Notes: generated by a model from the letters alone, not told the origin. Positions 47,723 to 59,729 are shown, numbered from the stretch's first letter. The stretch is DNA of 64,000 nucleotides from Gigaspora rosea (GCA_003550325.1 QKWP01000031.1:310409-374408), one strand, 5' to 3'. Translations and numbers: made by a program.

Positions 47723-50700
47723 TCAAGGATTCTTAAGATTTTTGAGATTTTCGGGTTCGTGTGATTCTCGGATCCGACGTCGAAAAATTCCTTCAAGCTC
47801 TTTTGATTTAATTCATATAATCGATTAAAAAATATTTAATCATAAATTATAAAATTTCAATATACAAATTATTCTATACTCACCAACTAATGATTTAATA
47901 ATGTAATCGATTATAAAGTTTTATTTAATTATAAGTTATAAAAATTTCAATTTACAAAATAATTCTGTACTCACTGGCTAATTGTTTAATTTATATAATC
48001 GATTACAGTTTTATTTAATTATATGATAAATTTCAATCTACAAAATAATCTTTTACTCACCCGCTAATGATTTAAATCATGAACAATCGAATAGAGAAGT
48101 TTTATTTAGTTACAAATTGTAAAATTGCATTTTGCAAAATAATCCTTTACTCACATGCTAATGATTTAATTTATGTAATCAATTAGATTAGTTTTATTTA
48201 ATTATAAGTTATAATATTTCAATTTGCAAATAATTTTTTACTCACCCGCTAATGATTAATTCATGCAATCGATCAGATAAGTTTTATTATTTAAAAGTTA
48301 TAAAAATATTAATTTACAAATTAATTCCGTACTCACCAACTAATGATTTAATTAATGTAATTTACAAATTAATTCCGTACTCACCAACTAATGATTTAAT
48401 TAATGTAATTGATTATAAAAGTCTTATTTAATTACGGGTTGTAAAATTTCGATTTATAAAATGTTCTGTACTCACGATCTAATGATTTAATTTAAGTAAT
48501 CGATTTGATAAGTTTTTGATTATAGGTTATAAAATTTTATTGCAAAATTATTCTGTACTCACGAACTAATGATTTAATTCATAAATCGATTAGAAAATAT
48601 TTAATTATAGTTCATAAAATTTCAATTTACAAGTTAATTCTGTACTCACCAACTAAAGATTTAATAATGTGATTGATTAGAGAAGTCTTATTTAATTACA
48701 GGCTGTAAAATTTCAATTTACAAAATGATTCTGTACTCACGATCTAATTATTTAATTTATATAATCGATTAGATAAGTTTTATTTAAATATGAGTTATAA
48801 TATTTCAATTTACAAATAATTCTTTACTCACCCGCTAATGATTAATTCATTCAATCGATTAGATAAGCTTTATTAATTATAAGTTATAAAATTTCAATTT
48901 ACAAATTAATTCTATACTCACCAACTAATGATTTAATTAATGTAATTGATTTGAGAAGTTTTATTTAATTACAGGTTGTAACATTTCAATTTACAGAATA
49001 ATTCTTTACTCACGTACTAATGATTTAATTCATGAATAATCGATAGAGAAGTTATTTAATTACTTGTAAAATTTCAATTTATAAAATAATTCTTTACTCA
49101 CCGACTTATGATTTAATTTATGTAATCGATTAAATAAGTTTTATCTAATTATAAGTTATAATATTTTAATTTAAAAAACAATTTTTTACTCACGCACTGA
49201 TGATTAATTCATGGATTCGATTAGATAAGTTTTATTGAATTATAAGTTAAAAAATTCAATTTACAAAATAATCTTATACTCACTTGCTAATGATTTAATT
49301 TATATAATCAATTAGAGTTTTATTTAATTATATGTTATAATTTCAATTTACAAGACAATTTTTACTCACGGGGCACTGATTTCATTTATATAATCGATTA
49401 AAAATATTTAATATAGGTCATAAAATTTCAATTTACAAATTAATTCTGTACTCACCAACTAATGTTTAATAATGTGATTGATTAGAGAAGTTTTATTTAA
49501 TTACATGTTGTAATTTCAATTTGCAAAACAATTCTTTACTCACTTGCTAATGATTTAAAATTTATGTAATCGATTAGATAAGTTTTATTGAATTATAAGT
49601 AATAATATTTCAATCTACAAAATAATTCTTTACTTACCAACTAATGATTAATCATGCAATCGATTAGATAAGTTTTATTAAATATAAGTTATAATATTTC
49701 AATTATAAAATAATTCTTTACTCACACGCTAATGATATAATTCATGAATAATCAATTAGAGAAGTTTTATTTAATTATATGTTATAAATTTCAATTTACA
49801 AATAATTCTATACTCACTTCCTAATGATTTAATTTATATAATCAATTAGAAAATATTTATTATATCATAAAATTTCAATTTACAAATTAATTCTGTACTC
49901 ACCAACTAATGATTTAATTCATATAATCGGTTAGAAAATATTTATTATAGATAATTTACAAATTAATTCTGTACTCACCAACTAATGATTTAATTAATGT
50001 AATTGATTAGAGAAGTTTTATTTAATTATAGGTTGTAAAATTTCAATTTGCAAAATAGTTCTTTACTCACGGACTAATTATTTAATTTATGTAATCGATT
50101 AGATAAGTTTTATCTAATTATAAGTTATAATATTTTAATTTACTAAATAATACTTTACTCACCAACTGATGTTAATTCATGCAATCGATTAGATAATTTT
50201 ATTAAATATAAGTTATAAAAATTTCAATTTGCAAAATAATTCTTTACTCACCAACTGATGATTTAATTCATGAATAATCGATTAGAGAAGTTTATTTAAT
50301 TACAGCTTGTAAAATTTCAATTTGCAAAATAATTCTTTACTCACTTCCTAATGATTTAATTTATGTAATCGATTAGATAAGCTTTATCTTATTATAAATT
50401 ATAATATTTTTAATTTAAAAAATATTTCTTTACTCACTGACTAATGATTAATTCATGTAATAAATTAGATAAGTTTTAGCTTTATATATTATAAGGAAAT
50501 TTTAGTTTAAAAATAATTCTTTACTCACCGACTGATGATTAATTTATAAAATAGATTAGATAAGTATTATTGAATTATAAGTCATAAAAATTTCAATTTA
50601 CAAATTAATTCTGTACTCGCCTTCTAATGATTTAATTTATATAATCAATTAGGAAGTTTTATTTAATTATATATTATAATTTCAATTTACAAAATAATCT

Positions 50701-51205
50701 TTTACTCACTCGCTAGTGATTTCATTTATATAATCGGTTAGATAAGTTTTATTGAATTATAAGTTATTAAAAAGTTTCAATTTACAAAATAATTCTTTAC
50801 TCACAGACTAATGATTTAATTTATATTTTCAAAATTTAAATTGATTAGAAGCTTCAATTAAAATTTTAATTGTTAGATTAATTAACTTTCTACTCACATC
50901 ACTATTAAATTCAAGTATAATTAATTAGAGATATATTTGATTAGAGAAGTTTTATTTAATAATAAATATTACTATAAAATTTCAAGTTAATCATACCGTC
51001 GCCATCGCGTTTGTCTGGATATAGTATAATGAGATTAATAAAATAATCAGAAAAATTTGTTCCTATAACTATAATGACTAAACAATTATACAAATAAAAA
51101 AAGAAATAAAGTATTATTACACTTAAGGACTGGCGAGCTTGAAACAGTTGAAGAGAAAATAACTGCGAGGACTGCAGCTAAAGTTAACAAGAGTCTAAAA
51201 TTCAT
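47723..51205 (-). CDS. Putative secreted effector gene with a tandem array of microexons
   Basis: Small secreted protein gene, function unknown. Exon 1 (51205-51121) encodes a signal peptide (MNFRLLLTLAAVLAVIFSS, then TVSSSPVLK). The intron is 106 bp (GTAATA...CCAG), and exon 2 (51014-50997, 18 nt) reads KRDGD in phase 1. From 50996 to 47800 come about 35 units. Nearly all pair an acceptor (TTAG or TCAG) with a GTGAGT donor exactly 3 nt later, so each triplet could act as a one-codon exon between introns of about 85-90 nt. The terminal exon (47799-47723) fits phase 1, contains the basic, nuclear-signal-like FRRRIRE and stops at TGA. All 3-nt exons keep the frame; one 6-nt unit also does, and one 4-nt unit does not. 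Which triplets are used in mRNA cannot be seen. The layout resembles repeat-containing secreted effectors of mycorrhizal fungi such as the SP7 type (recalled, not checked). The alternative is one long intron holding a satellite. Confidence 0.6.
47790..50990 (-). repeat. Array of about 35 intron-like units, period about 90 bp
   Basis: Each unit, on the minus strand, runs GTGAGTA, a linker, TTTGTAAATTGAAATTTTAT, then TAATTAAAT, CTAATCGATTA (branch-point-like), AATTAAATCATTAG, then three variable bases. Units differ by substitutions and small indels, so the array is old. One unit (48337-48384) is only 48 bp long, an exact partial duplication. One donor is GTAAGT (near 49637) and one is GCGAGT (near 50620). 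Confidence 0.93.
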
Positions 51206-51282
51206 CTTGAAGTCGTGATTTTTCTTCTATTAAATGACAATAATTTAAAGTAATTTGAAAATACATCAAGATATTTATCGCT

Positions 51283-51292
51283 CTTTTATATA
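51283..51292 (-). promoter_or_regulatory. TATA box of the putative effector gene
   Basis: TATATAAAAG on the minus strand, about 80 bp upstream of the ATG at 51205. It supports exon 1 being the true 5' end of a gene. Confidence 0.65.
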
Positions 51293-51354
51293 GTTGACGC
51301 CGTAATTAATTTTCAGAATATTATGGCACCCCTATAATAAAAGTTTCTCTAGTT

Positions 51355-51525
51355 TTATTAATAAACTTATGTCGGTTGTGTTTATAAAATGTTTAGAATG
51401 GAGTCATTTCTGGCTTAGAAATTATGAGTTTTTTAAAAAAATCAAAATATATTTTTTGGTTTGTTTCTATAAATAAAATCCATTCTAAACATTTTTTAAA
51501 CACAATCGATATAAGTTTAATACAA
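51355..51525. mobile_element. Small palindromic MITE
   Basis: Inverted arms of about 40 bp (51362-51401 and 51479-51518), with the shared phrase AATGTTTAGAATGGA next to the loop. No coding content. Confidence 0.75.
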
Positions 51526-51884
51526 ACTTATTTTATAGGGCACTGAACGATACTGTAATGCTGCAATGCCGTATGAACCTATAATATTGGGTGATCTCCA
51601 AAGAAAAAACCGGATTTCGGTTTACTACTGTATGGGACATCTATAGAACGCCAATTTTGGGTGCTTATATAATCAATTTTGATTCGTTAATTTTGGTACA
51701 ATTAATTCTGATTGGTTAAATATATATATATATTCTTTTTCTTTTTTTTTTTTTTTTTTTATAAACGCCAATTTTTTATTCTATTATAAACTTAGCTCAT
51801 AACTTTTTTAAAACATAAAATAAGAAAAGATTCTGACAGAAATGTAGTTTAGTTAAAAACCTATCAAATTTGAGGGTTAATTGT
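51526..51884. other. No recognisable gene
   Basis: AT-rich intergenic sequence with a (TA)n and poly-T run near 51719-51760. Confidence 0.4.
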
Positions 51885-52195
51885 GCCCCTTAACACGCAT
51901 ACGTTATATGTCAATCATCAAGTTTACACTGATTTTGACTAACTTAATGAATCATATAAAAATAGAAATTAAAGTTACCTATACTAAATATAGAGAAGAT
52001 CTATTTACAAAACTTCAGAGGCTTAACTGTGCCCCTTAACACGCATACGTTAACGTGTTATGAAGATTTTACAAAAAGGGTGATTATATGTCAATCATCA
52101 AGTTTACACGGATTTTGACTAACATTTAATGAATTATGCAAAAATAGAAATGAAAGTTATCTATACTAAATAAAGAGAAGATCTATTTACAAAAC
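51885..52195. repeat. Direct duplication, about 140-170 bp unit
   Basis: Both copies start GTGCCCCTTAACACGCATAC and end GAAGATCTATTTACAAAACT. The second (from about 52030) has an extra ~30 bp (ACGTGTTATGAAGATTTTAC ...) that the first lacks. Confidence 0.9.
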
Positions 52196-52229
52196 TAATC
52201 GGGAAATTCGAATCTCTAATGTCACAATT

Positions 52230-52440
52230 TCGAATTGATATTGATAACGTACATATGGTTTGATAACCATTCGCATTTATAACCGCTCACATAAGCGCTG
52301 TACCTATGACTTTATAACAGCAATATTTATGCGCTGTGCATATGATTTAATAATAGCTCACATTTATGCGCTGTTCATATGATTTGATAACAGCTCGTAT
52401 TTATGCGCTGTACATATGATTTGATAATAGCTCACATTTT
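52230..52440. repeat. Degenerate tandem repeat, about 4 x 45 bp
   Basis: Units contain TTATGCGCTGTACATATGAT followed by TTGATAACAGCTCA. Diverged relatives (AAATGTGAGCTG type) occur near 61570-61720. Confidence 0.8.
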
Positions 52441-52825
52441 GATTTAACTTGTTTTAAAAAAGTTATAACAATTTAAAGTTTTTGCTAATATAGAGTGGAT
52501 GCGTTTTACTGTCCGGTACTGTAGTTATCCACCACTTCTGGTTAGTGCACTAATTGTTCGGAGGACATTACGAGTATAAACCAGATTTTTGTGTGTCTGT
52601 AATTTACCGGATTACGAATTTGATTGGTAGTTTGCGATTTGCAAATGCATAAAAGATCATCAGAAATAAATAAAATCCGATCCAGTTATTCTTTAACACT
52701 GATTCTATAGTAAAAATGGGCCGTTATTGATTCACAGTATACTATATCATAAATAGGTAGTATACAGCTCATAAATATGGGACTAAACAAATATGAGACT
52801 TAATTGATTCATTTAGCATAACCCG
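52441..52825. other. No recognisable gene
   Basis: Mixed-composition sequence, less AT-rich than average; I see no frame or repeat. Confidence 0.35.
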
Positions 52826-53640
52826 TGTTACTATAGTAATATTTCTGCGCCCAAAATCAGTTCATTGCCTTATACTACCTTATGATCATCATTTTCCCTT
52901 ACATTGATCATACTTCCGATCATCCTTACATCGTCCCACCTTATTAATTTTATCCTTCGTCCCTTTCCTATTTTGCTTCTCCATACTTACCCTACGTTGT
53001 TACCATATATAGAGCTTATTCCGATTTCATTCTATAGATATGTTTAATTACTATACCAAATTCATACTACATTATTCTGTGACGTGTGAAAGTGAATTGG
53101 TTCGATGCATGAGCAATAATATGCATCGTTGAACAATCAAGCTTTCTTATATTATCGCGGATCTGCTAGCCCGATGAAGAGTTAGAAAAGCAGATCCCCA
53201 GATTAATGTTTCGGGTGTAATATCTTATGTAATGCAGATAGTAATGCGAGGGAAGTTTATTGGTGTTGAAGGAATTAAAGCTTAGTAATATCGGAAGGAG
53301 GCTGATTCGACAATTGACTAGTTTAATTATTTATGTATATCGAACATGTATGTAAGTCCGATGTATTCACTCTTCATGTATCTCCAGAGTTCATTAGGCA
53401 TTATCTTAATGATTCCTCCTTTATAATAATGACTTTTTAGCGAATGTTTGTTATATCGTATCTCTTGACTTTCATTTATTTTTGTGTCGTTTCCTCTTGA
53501 ATCCCTTTCTCCATAATTCGAAACCCGACCCTATGTATTCTACCTCTCGTTCATTAAAGTTATACTGCGCCACATTTCATGTGACATCCGATCATGCATA
53601 ATCTCATTTTTCATATGTAATCAGTGGTCCATCATTTCGT
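52826..53640 (+). mobile_element. Solo LTR, diverged relative of the 38.4-41.2 kb element
   Basis: In + orientation it starts TGTTACTATAGTAATATTTC, comparable to the minus-strand LTR start TGTTATACTATTAAAAATAT. It contains the shared phrase AAGGAATTAAAGCTTAGTAA followed by TATCGGAAGGA (about 53270), and further matches around ACCCTATGTA and CATGTGACATCCG. No second LTR or internal region adjoins it. The right end is approximate. Confidence 0.6.
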
Positions 53641-54179
53641 GTAACATACATGGAAATCGAACGTCAATCTTTAATCTAGAACGTTCCATGAATTCGCTAA
53701 GCCTCGTTACTAAGAATCGTTCGCTTTTAATTTTAACCTTCTTCTTGTACCATATCCCCAGTTACAAATCTGTATGCAGCACTCTATGGTACGTACATAC
53801 ATAAAAGACTTTTAATCATAGATTCGAGCATTGCAGTAAAGCATATGGTATGGAAACGTAAGTTAGAGCTTTTACTTATTATTAATTTAAAGAACGAAAA
53901 CTTTTTTAAATACTTTACTGATTTTTTAAAGAGTTGCTTTTTTGTTTTCTTTTCTATAAATACGTTCAACTATTAACTCCTTTTTTCTTTCAAATACCTT
54001 CGTCCTTTCTGGCTCTGAAATATTTTCAGGAGTATAATTTCTTCATACTTTTGCTATACAGTAGATGCGTATTGTTCTTTTTCTTGTCTGTGGGCACAAC
54101 TAACACATTTTCTTTTTCTAGATAACGATTAAACGAGTTTTTTGAGTCAGAGGCGAAATCTAGAGGGTTTGCATTGGTG
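53641..54179. other. No recognisable gene
   Basis: Pyrimidine-rich stretches produce short frames on both strands (53784-54250), none with recognisable features. Confidence 0.35.
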
Positions 54180-54440
54180 AAAATTGAAATACTAGTTCGC
54201 CTTTCGCCAAAAAAAAATAATTCTAAAAAAGGCTCTGGCAAAATTAGCAAAGCATAGTAAAACTAGCAAAATGCAACAAAACTGACAAAATGTAACAAAA
54301 GGGTGAAACTGGCAAAGTGTAACGAACTGGAAACTACGAAACTGGTGAGATACAACCTTGTGAGCTGACAAAATTAGCAAAGCTGGTGAAATGTGACGTA
54401 CAGGTGAAATTGACAAAATTAAATTATATGTTGGCAATTA
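54180..54440. repeat. Degenerate short repeats, CAAAATTAGCAAA type
   Basis: About a dozen units built from (G/C)AAA(A/C)T(A/T)GCAAA and GTGAAACTGGC. The style recalls the subterminal arrays of the hAT at 11.8-17.2 kb (CGAAAGGTGACGAAA), and it may be the worn end of a related element. Confidence 0.5.
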
Positions 54441-54459
54441 GTCTTTGGGGTTGATAAAT

Positions 54460-54515
54460 ATTTAATAAAGCATTTGAATACTATAAAAAAGCTGCTTCAA
54501 GAATACTAATTATCA
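54460..54515 (+). pseudogene. Sel1-repeat fragment
   Basis: Reads NKAFEYYKKAAS, the second helix of a Sel1 repeat as in the kinase genes (EKDEKKAFEYFKKSAEK), followed by a degenerate stretch containing EEEHRRLGKYM. It is the only Sel1 sequence on the + strand and is isolated, so it is a relic of another gene. Confidence 0.5.
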
Positions 54516-55103
54516 AGGAAGAGGAACATAGGCGCTTAGGTAAATATATGATTCGATAGCTATAAGAATCGTGCGTATATAGAATGAATATATATCATGT
54601 GAATTGATTGTTTTTTTAATAGCATTCATTTATAATTTTATGCCCATTTATGATCTATGCTAGGTTAATTTCCCTTCTAGATACTTCTTTTTTTTTTTAA
54701 TATTGGTTTTAATTTTTTCACAATACAAAATATTCTGAGCTCAACAGTATCTGGGATTTGTATAGCAATATTTAATCAGGAAGTGATTGTTCTAAAATCT
54801 TGAAGATACAATTACAAATTTAAATTTTTAGTTCAATATAAGTTATAGAATTTTTAAATTTTATCTGAAATTATTTATTAAAATAATAAAGAATGTTTGT
54901 ATATAATTCTTAGGTGCATAGCATAATTATAATAGTACTTTTTATAATAATTTGAAATTTGTGAATTTGGAAAATAACAACCTGAATTTTATAAATAAAA
55001 CTCATAAAACCAATTCAATAATAACTTTGCTTAAAATTCATCTTGTTTCTTTATTTTTAAAATCAATTGCCCAACCTGCTTAATTAGTCTATCTACAATA
55101 TAT
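54516..55103. other. No recognisable gene
   Basis: Very AT-rich; nothing identified. Confidence 0.4.
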
Positions 55104-55460
55104 GGGCCCTCAAAAGTAGAAACCAGGGAATTTGGCCAATCACGGGTTTTGAAAAAATCAGCAAAAACTATTTTGTTATACAAAATCAAAACAATCTAAA
55201 AATAGGTTATTCACGATTAATAAACCTGTTTAAACAGGATTATTAGATCTGTAGATCTGTATTACTATCAGTAAATCTCAGAAATCTATTTTTAGATTAT
55301 AACATCAAAAGCTTTTAAATGTTGTATTGTAAACATTTATTAAGTAATCAGACTTTCATTATTAAGTAAAAAGATTGTGCCTCAAATTTTACACCTGATC
55401 AATCAAACAGATCAATTTTCAAAAAATAGTCAAATTTCCTGGTTTCTACTTTTGAGGACC
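55104..55460. mobile_element. MITE with about 30-bp inverted repeats
   Basis: The ends read GGGCCCTCAAAAGTAGAAAC and, in reverse complement, AGGTCCTCAAAAGTAGAAAC, continuing to GGAATTTG / GAAATTTG. Flanks are TATA-rich; no clear duplication. No coding content. Confidence 0.72.
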
Positions 55461-56339
55461 TATATATACAATATAATAAATATATGTTCTTTTCATTTTT
55501 CAACTACTTAATTTGCCTATATACTGAAAACAAATAAAAAATAAACAAAATTATTGATAATGGCTTAATAAATTTGCTAAAAAAAAAAAGAGAAGTTTTA
55601 GAAAAAAACTTGACAAACTTCTAATCAATAACATTTTGCAGAAAATCATTTAGAAGAAGAAATTAACCAAAGATGCTTTTGTCAAAGCCGAGGAATTAAA
55701 GGAAAAAATAGAAAATAAAATAAATATTGGTAAAGAACTTCATATGTTCATACTTATGTATGTTTGAATTGTCAGTACTATCTGGTCTTAATATTGTATT
55801 TAATAATCTCTAGTCATTACTTGAGAAGAACAAGAATAATTGTTAGATTGAATACTTAAAAAATGGATAAATATACTCAACAATTTTTTTATTATATTAG
55901 CATGTAATTCTGTACTGGTACTGCTATATGATTTATTTATATAAAATTATCAAAGAATATGAACATTGGAATCCCAATTCTTTGAAAGTTATTGGGTATA
56001 TAGTATATATGTCTTGAGATTAGTCTCTTTTACTATAAGTATTATAAGATTCTATTCGAATCTGATTGGATATTTATTTATTCTAGAAATGGATAGAACC
56101 TCTTTTTTGTGTGACCTAAGGAAATTTGGGTTCATTTAAGAAAATTCTATGATATAAAAAAGTTACTTTTTTTTAATTCACAAAGTTCTAGAATTTCATG
56201 ACTATAAAAACTAAACCTTATTCTATATGCTGTCATGGTTTGATAAAAATTGTTCATAATTTAAAAAGTTTTATCAAAATGTATTTTTGTGGTACTATAT
56301 AAATTTTTGAAAACTGATCTACATTCATTCTACTCTTAT
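55461..56339. other. No recognisable gene
   Basis: AT-rich; short frames only. Confidence 0.4.
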
Positions 56340-56680
56340 GTGAAGTAATTTAGAAATTAACTATTTATTATCTAATACATGCAGTACATATGGATAAAAA
56401 AGTTGGATGAGTTAAAATAATGTATGATATTATATTTCTAATTTCTATAATATTTGTAAAGTATAAAAAGAAGGTTGTTTTAGCTCTTCTGCATAGTAAT
56501 CTTTGAATTTTCTTATTATAAGATTTAATATAAAAATATAATAAACTTAAACTATATTAATACACAAATTATATTTATACTAATCAGGTTAAATCACAAA
56601 TCATGCCTCTGGCAAGCTGCCTTCTTATAATCTCTAAATCATATGAATAAAAGATTATTCATTTTGCCCTGTAACAATTG
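56340..56680. repeat. Dispersed repeat, second copy at 59160-59480
   Basis: The two copies are direct and diverged; both contain CTGGCAAGCTGCCTTCTTATAA and AAGGTTGTTTTAGCTCTTCT. No ends or coding content recognised. Confidence 0.8.
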
Positions 56681-56859
56681 GTGGTAACTGTAATTATATG
56701 GATTTTTCAACAACCAATATTGCTTTAAATCGAAATCTGAAAAAATTGGTAGAATTTTACCTTATATTATCTAAGGTTTTGAACAACTACAGTATTCAAG
56801 GTACATTAGAACACTGGAATTAAAAATAGAAAATATCCTGAAACTTACTTAAGTGGTAA

Positions 56860-57946
56860 GGGGGCTTCCAGAAATTACGTGATTTTTTAATGGGTGGGTG
56901 GGGTCCCGAAAATATCAGGTTATATTTATAATTCTGGTCATATTTTTATAATTCTGGCCAAAAGTATAAAATTATAAAATTATTAATAACTATTGTTCTA
57001 CTAAACCAATTTAGATGATTTAACTACTAAAATGTTCATCTCATTGAGATGATTCTAACAAGCTCAAAATTGCTAAAATCTAATTACAGGGTCCCAAGAT
57101 CGTTCAACTTTTGTGTAATTTTAATAGTGATTTTTTAGAATCACTAAGTAAATTTCTTTAATATTGAATAACTTTTGATCCACTGGTCCATTTTGGATGA
57201 TTTAACTACCAAAATGTTCATCTTAGTGAGATGATTCTAACAAGCCCAAAATCGCCAATTCCAATCACAGGATTCCAAAATCGATAAAGATTTGTATTGT
57301 TAAACAAACAAAAAAATCTTTATTGATCTTGGAATTCTGTGATTAGAATTTATCAATTTTGGGCTTGTTAGAATCATCTCATTGAGACAAACATTTTGGC
57401 AGTTAAATCATCCAAAATGTGCATGTGGATCAAAAGTTATTCAATATTAAAGAAATTTACTTAGTGGCTCTAAAAAATCACTATTAAAATTACACAAAAG
57501 TTGAACGATCTTGGGATTCTGTAATTAGATTTTAACAATTTTGAGCTTGTTAGAATTGTCTCACTAAGATGACCATTTTCGTAGTTAAATCATCCAAAAC
57601 GGACCAGTGAATTTTAAGTTATTTAATATTAAAGAAATTTACTTAGTAATTCTAAAAAATCACTATTAAAATTATACTAAAGTTGAATAATCTTGGGATC
57701 CTGTGATTGTATTTTAACGATTTTGGGCTTGTTAGAATCGTCTCAGTGAGACAAACATTTTGGTAGTTAAATCATCTAAATTGGTCCAGTAGAACAATAG
57801 TTACTATCAATTCATAAATTGAAACATATGAATAAATTTTAAAAAATATAAAATTTGATTGGCTAATAGAGTATCAGGTGTGGGTGGGTGGGGTAAAATT
57901 TTGAAATTTATTAGTAAAAAATATTATGTAATTTCTGGAAGCCCCC
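56860..57946. mobile_element. Large foldback element (1087 bp)
   Basis: Termini are GGGGGCTTCCAGAAATTACG and, in reverse complement, GGGGGCTTCCAGAAATTACA, followed on each side by a GGTGGGTGGGG-type block. The interior is a long hairpin of about 200-bp units (for example GATGATTTAACTACCAAAAT, then AGATGATTCTAACAAGC), two in the left arm and about three in the right, meeting near 57310. A related worn copy lies at 61730-62015. Confidence 0.85.
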
Positions 57947-59029
57947 TATTTGCTGTTAAAGTATCAAAATTTCATAGTAAAAATCAGCAGAGTTTTACTA
58001 ATTGTCTTATATGGAAGTGGAATGCTATACATTTCTGATCATAATAAAAAAACCTAGAGTAAACAATCAATAAATACTCATACTGTATCATGTTATATTC
58101 TAATATAATTTAAATAATTTAACTATCTTTAGAATCAGAAAAGTTGGTTCTACAAAGTTTAATTGGAAATTATAAAAGGCTTGCTCAGTAAAAAAAATAC
58201 TTTAATATGTAAAAAAGCCCCATTTATGCACTATAAAAATTTACTATTAAAAGCTTGCTGTAATTTATTATAAAATAATTATTATTTTTTACCCTTTATC
58301 TGCGACCACTTAATTAAAAAAGAAGCTCATTGACTTTGCTTAAATTTTACCCATATTCATCAAAAGAGCTTCTAGAATATTAAGTTTCAAGGATTACAAA
58401 AATAGTACAATAATATTCTTTCAAGATGATTTCAAATAGAAGAAAAAAAATATATATTTGGAAATATATTATTAAATGAGAATTGCTCAAATTCCAGATT
58501 ATTATTAAATGGACCAGAAAGTTGGACTAACAACAACTTTCTAGCACTACAGAAAATATTAAAATCTTGTTTACCTGAATTCTAAAATTGGTACTACAAA
58601 AAAATGGACCTTGGACATATAAATGATAATGAAATTAATTTCAAAAGTTTTACTAAAATATATTTACTAATTTAAATTGAAGTTTTAATCAGCTAACAAT
58701 CCACTAATAACAAAGCTAGACTTGTGATGACTAGTAGCAAAAACAAAAGAGGGAGAACAGCTTTCTACTCTTTTTTCTTATATAGCTACTCCTTATACCC
58801 CATACCATTCAGACAAAATTTTTTTATATTTACCAAATTCTTTTCCCACGATATACATCAGATACCTTATACCTATTCTTATCCCTTTCTCATGATAACT
58901 GTATCCATACCTTGTATCTAACAACTAGTTATCTATGTTATTATCTGGGTTATAGTCTCTTTGTTCAGTTAATAAACTCAGATTTTTATGTGTAGAATAT
59001 ATAAAATAAATATGTGCAAATGTTACAGA
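57947..59029. other. No recognisable gene
   Basis: AT-rich. The frame at 58724-58921 is dominated by F/Y/S and has no family features. Confidence 0.4.
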
Positions 59030-59665
59030 CTAAACAAGATATTTTTTAATGATTATTAAAGTATACGCACTACATTTCATATGATATCTGATCATGCATA
59101 ATTGATCATGCATGTATGAGGCTTATCCGTAATGTAGGGTAATTTAAAAATCACACTATTTATCGTCTAATACATGTAGTACATATGGCATAATAAAGTT
59201 GAATAAGTTAAAATAATATATAGTGTTAGATTTCTGATTCCTATAATATTTGTAAAGTATAAAAAAAAAGGTTGTTTTAGCTCTTCTGTGTAGTGATTTT
59301 AGGATTATCTTATAATAAGATCTAATATAAAATATAATAAACTCAGACTATATTAATATACAAGCCACGTTTATACTAAATTAGATTAAATTACCAAGTT
59401 ATGCATCTGGCAAGCTGCCTTCTTATAATTTCTTAATTTATATAAATAAAAGATTATCTGTTTTGCTCTGTAACAATGTATCTCTAGAGATTATTAAGCA
59501 TTATATTAATGATTTCTCCTTTATAATAATGACTTTTTAGCCAATGCTTGTTATATTGTATCTCTTGACTTTTATTTATTTTTGTATTGTTTCCTTTTGA
59601 ATTCCTTTCTCCATAATTCGAAACCTGACCCTATATATTCTATCTCTTATTCACTATTACTAACT
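59030..59665. mobile_element. LTR fragments related to 52.8-53.6 kb
   Basis: 59480-59660 matches 53380-53560 (shared TTTATAATAATGACTTTTTAG and TCCATAATTCGAAACC), and 59050-59110 matches 53570-53615. The order is scrambled and the dispersed repeat (59160-59480) lies between. Confidence 0.6.
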
Positions 59666-59729
59666 AAATTTGGCCCTTTTAATCTTATGCTCTTCCAATT
59701 TGATAGTGACACTTACTATTAACTTATAT

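Noticed and set aside
47536..47796. 86-residue protein starting within the effector terminal exon
   Set aside because: It uses a frame not delivered by the splice phases and loses protein-like character after about 25 residues.
47790..50990. CRISPR-like array of about 35 regular units
   Set aside because: The variable part is only three bases, the repeats are long and diverged, and the genome is eukaryotic with introns. Splice-signal organisation explains the pattern better.
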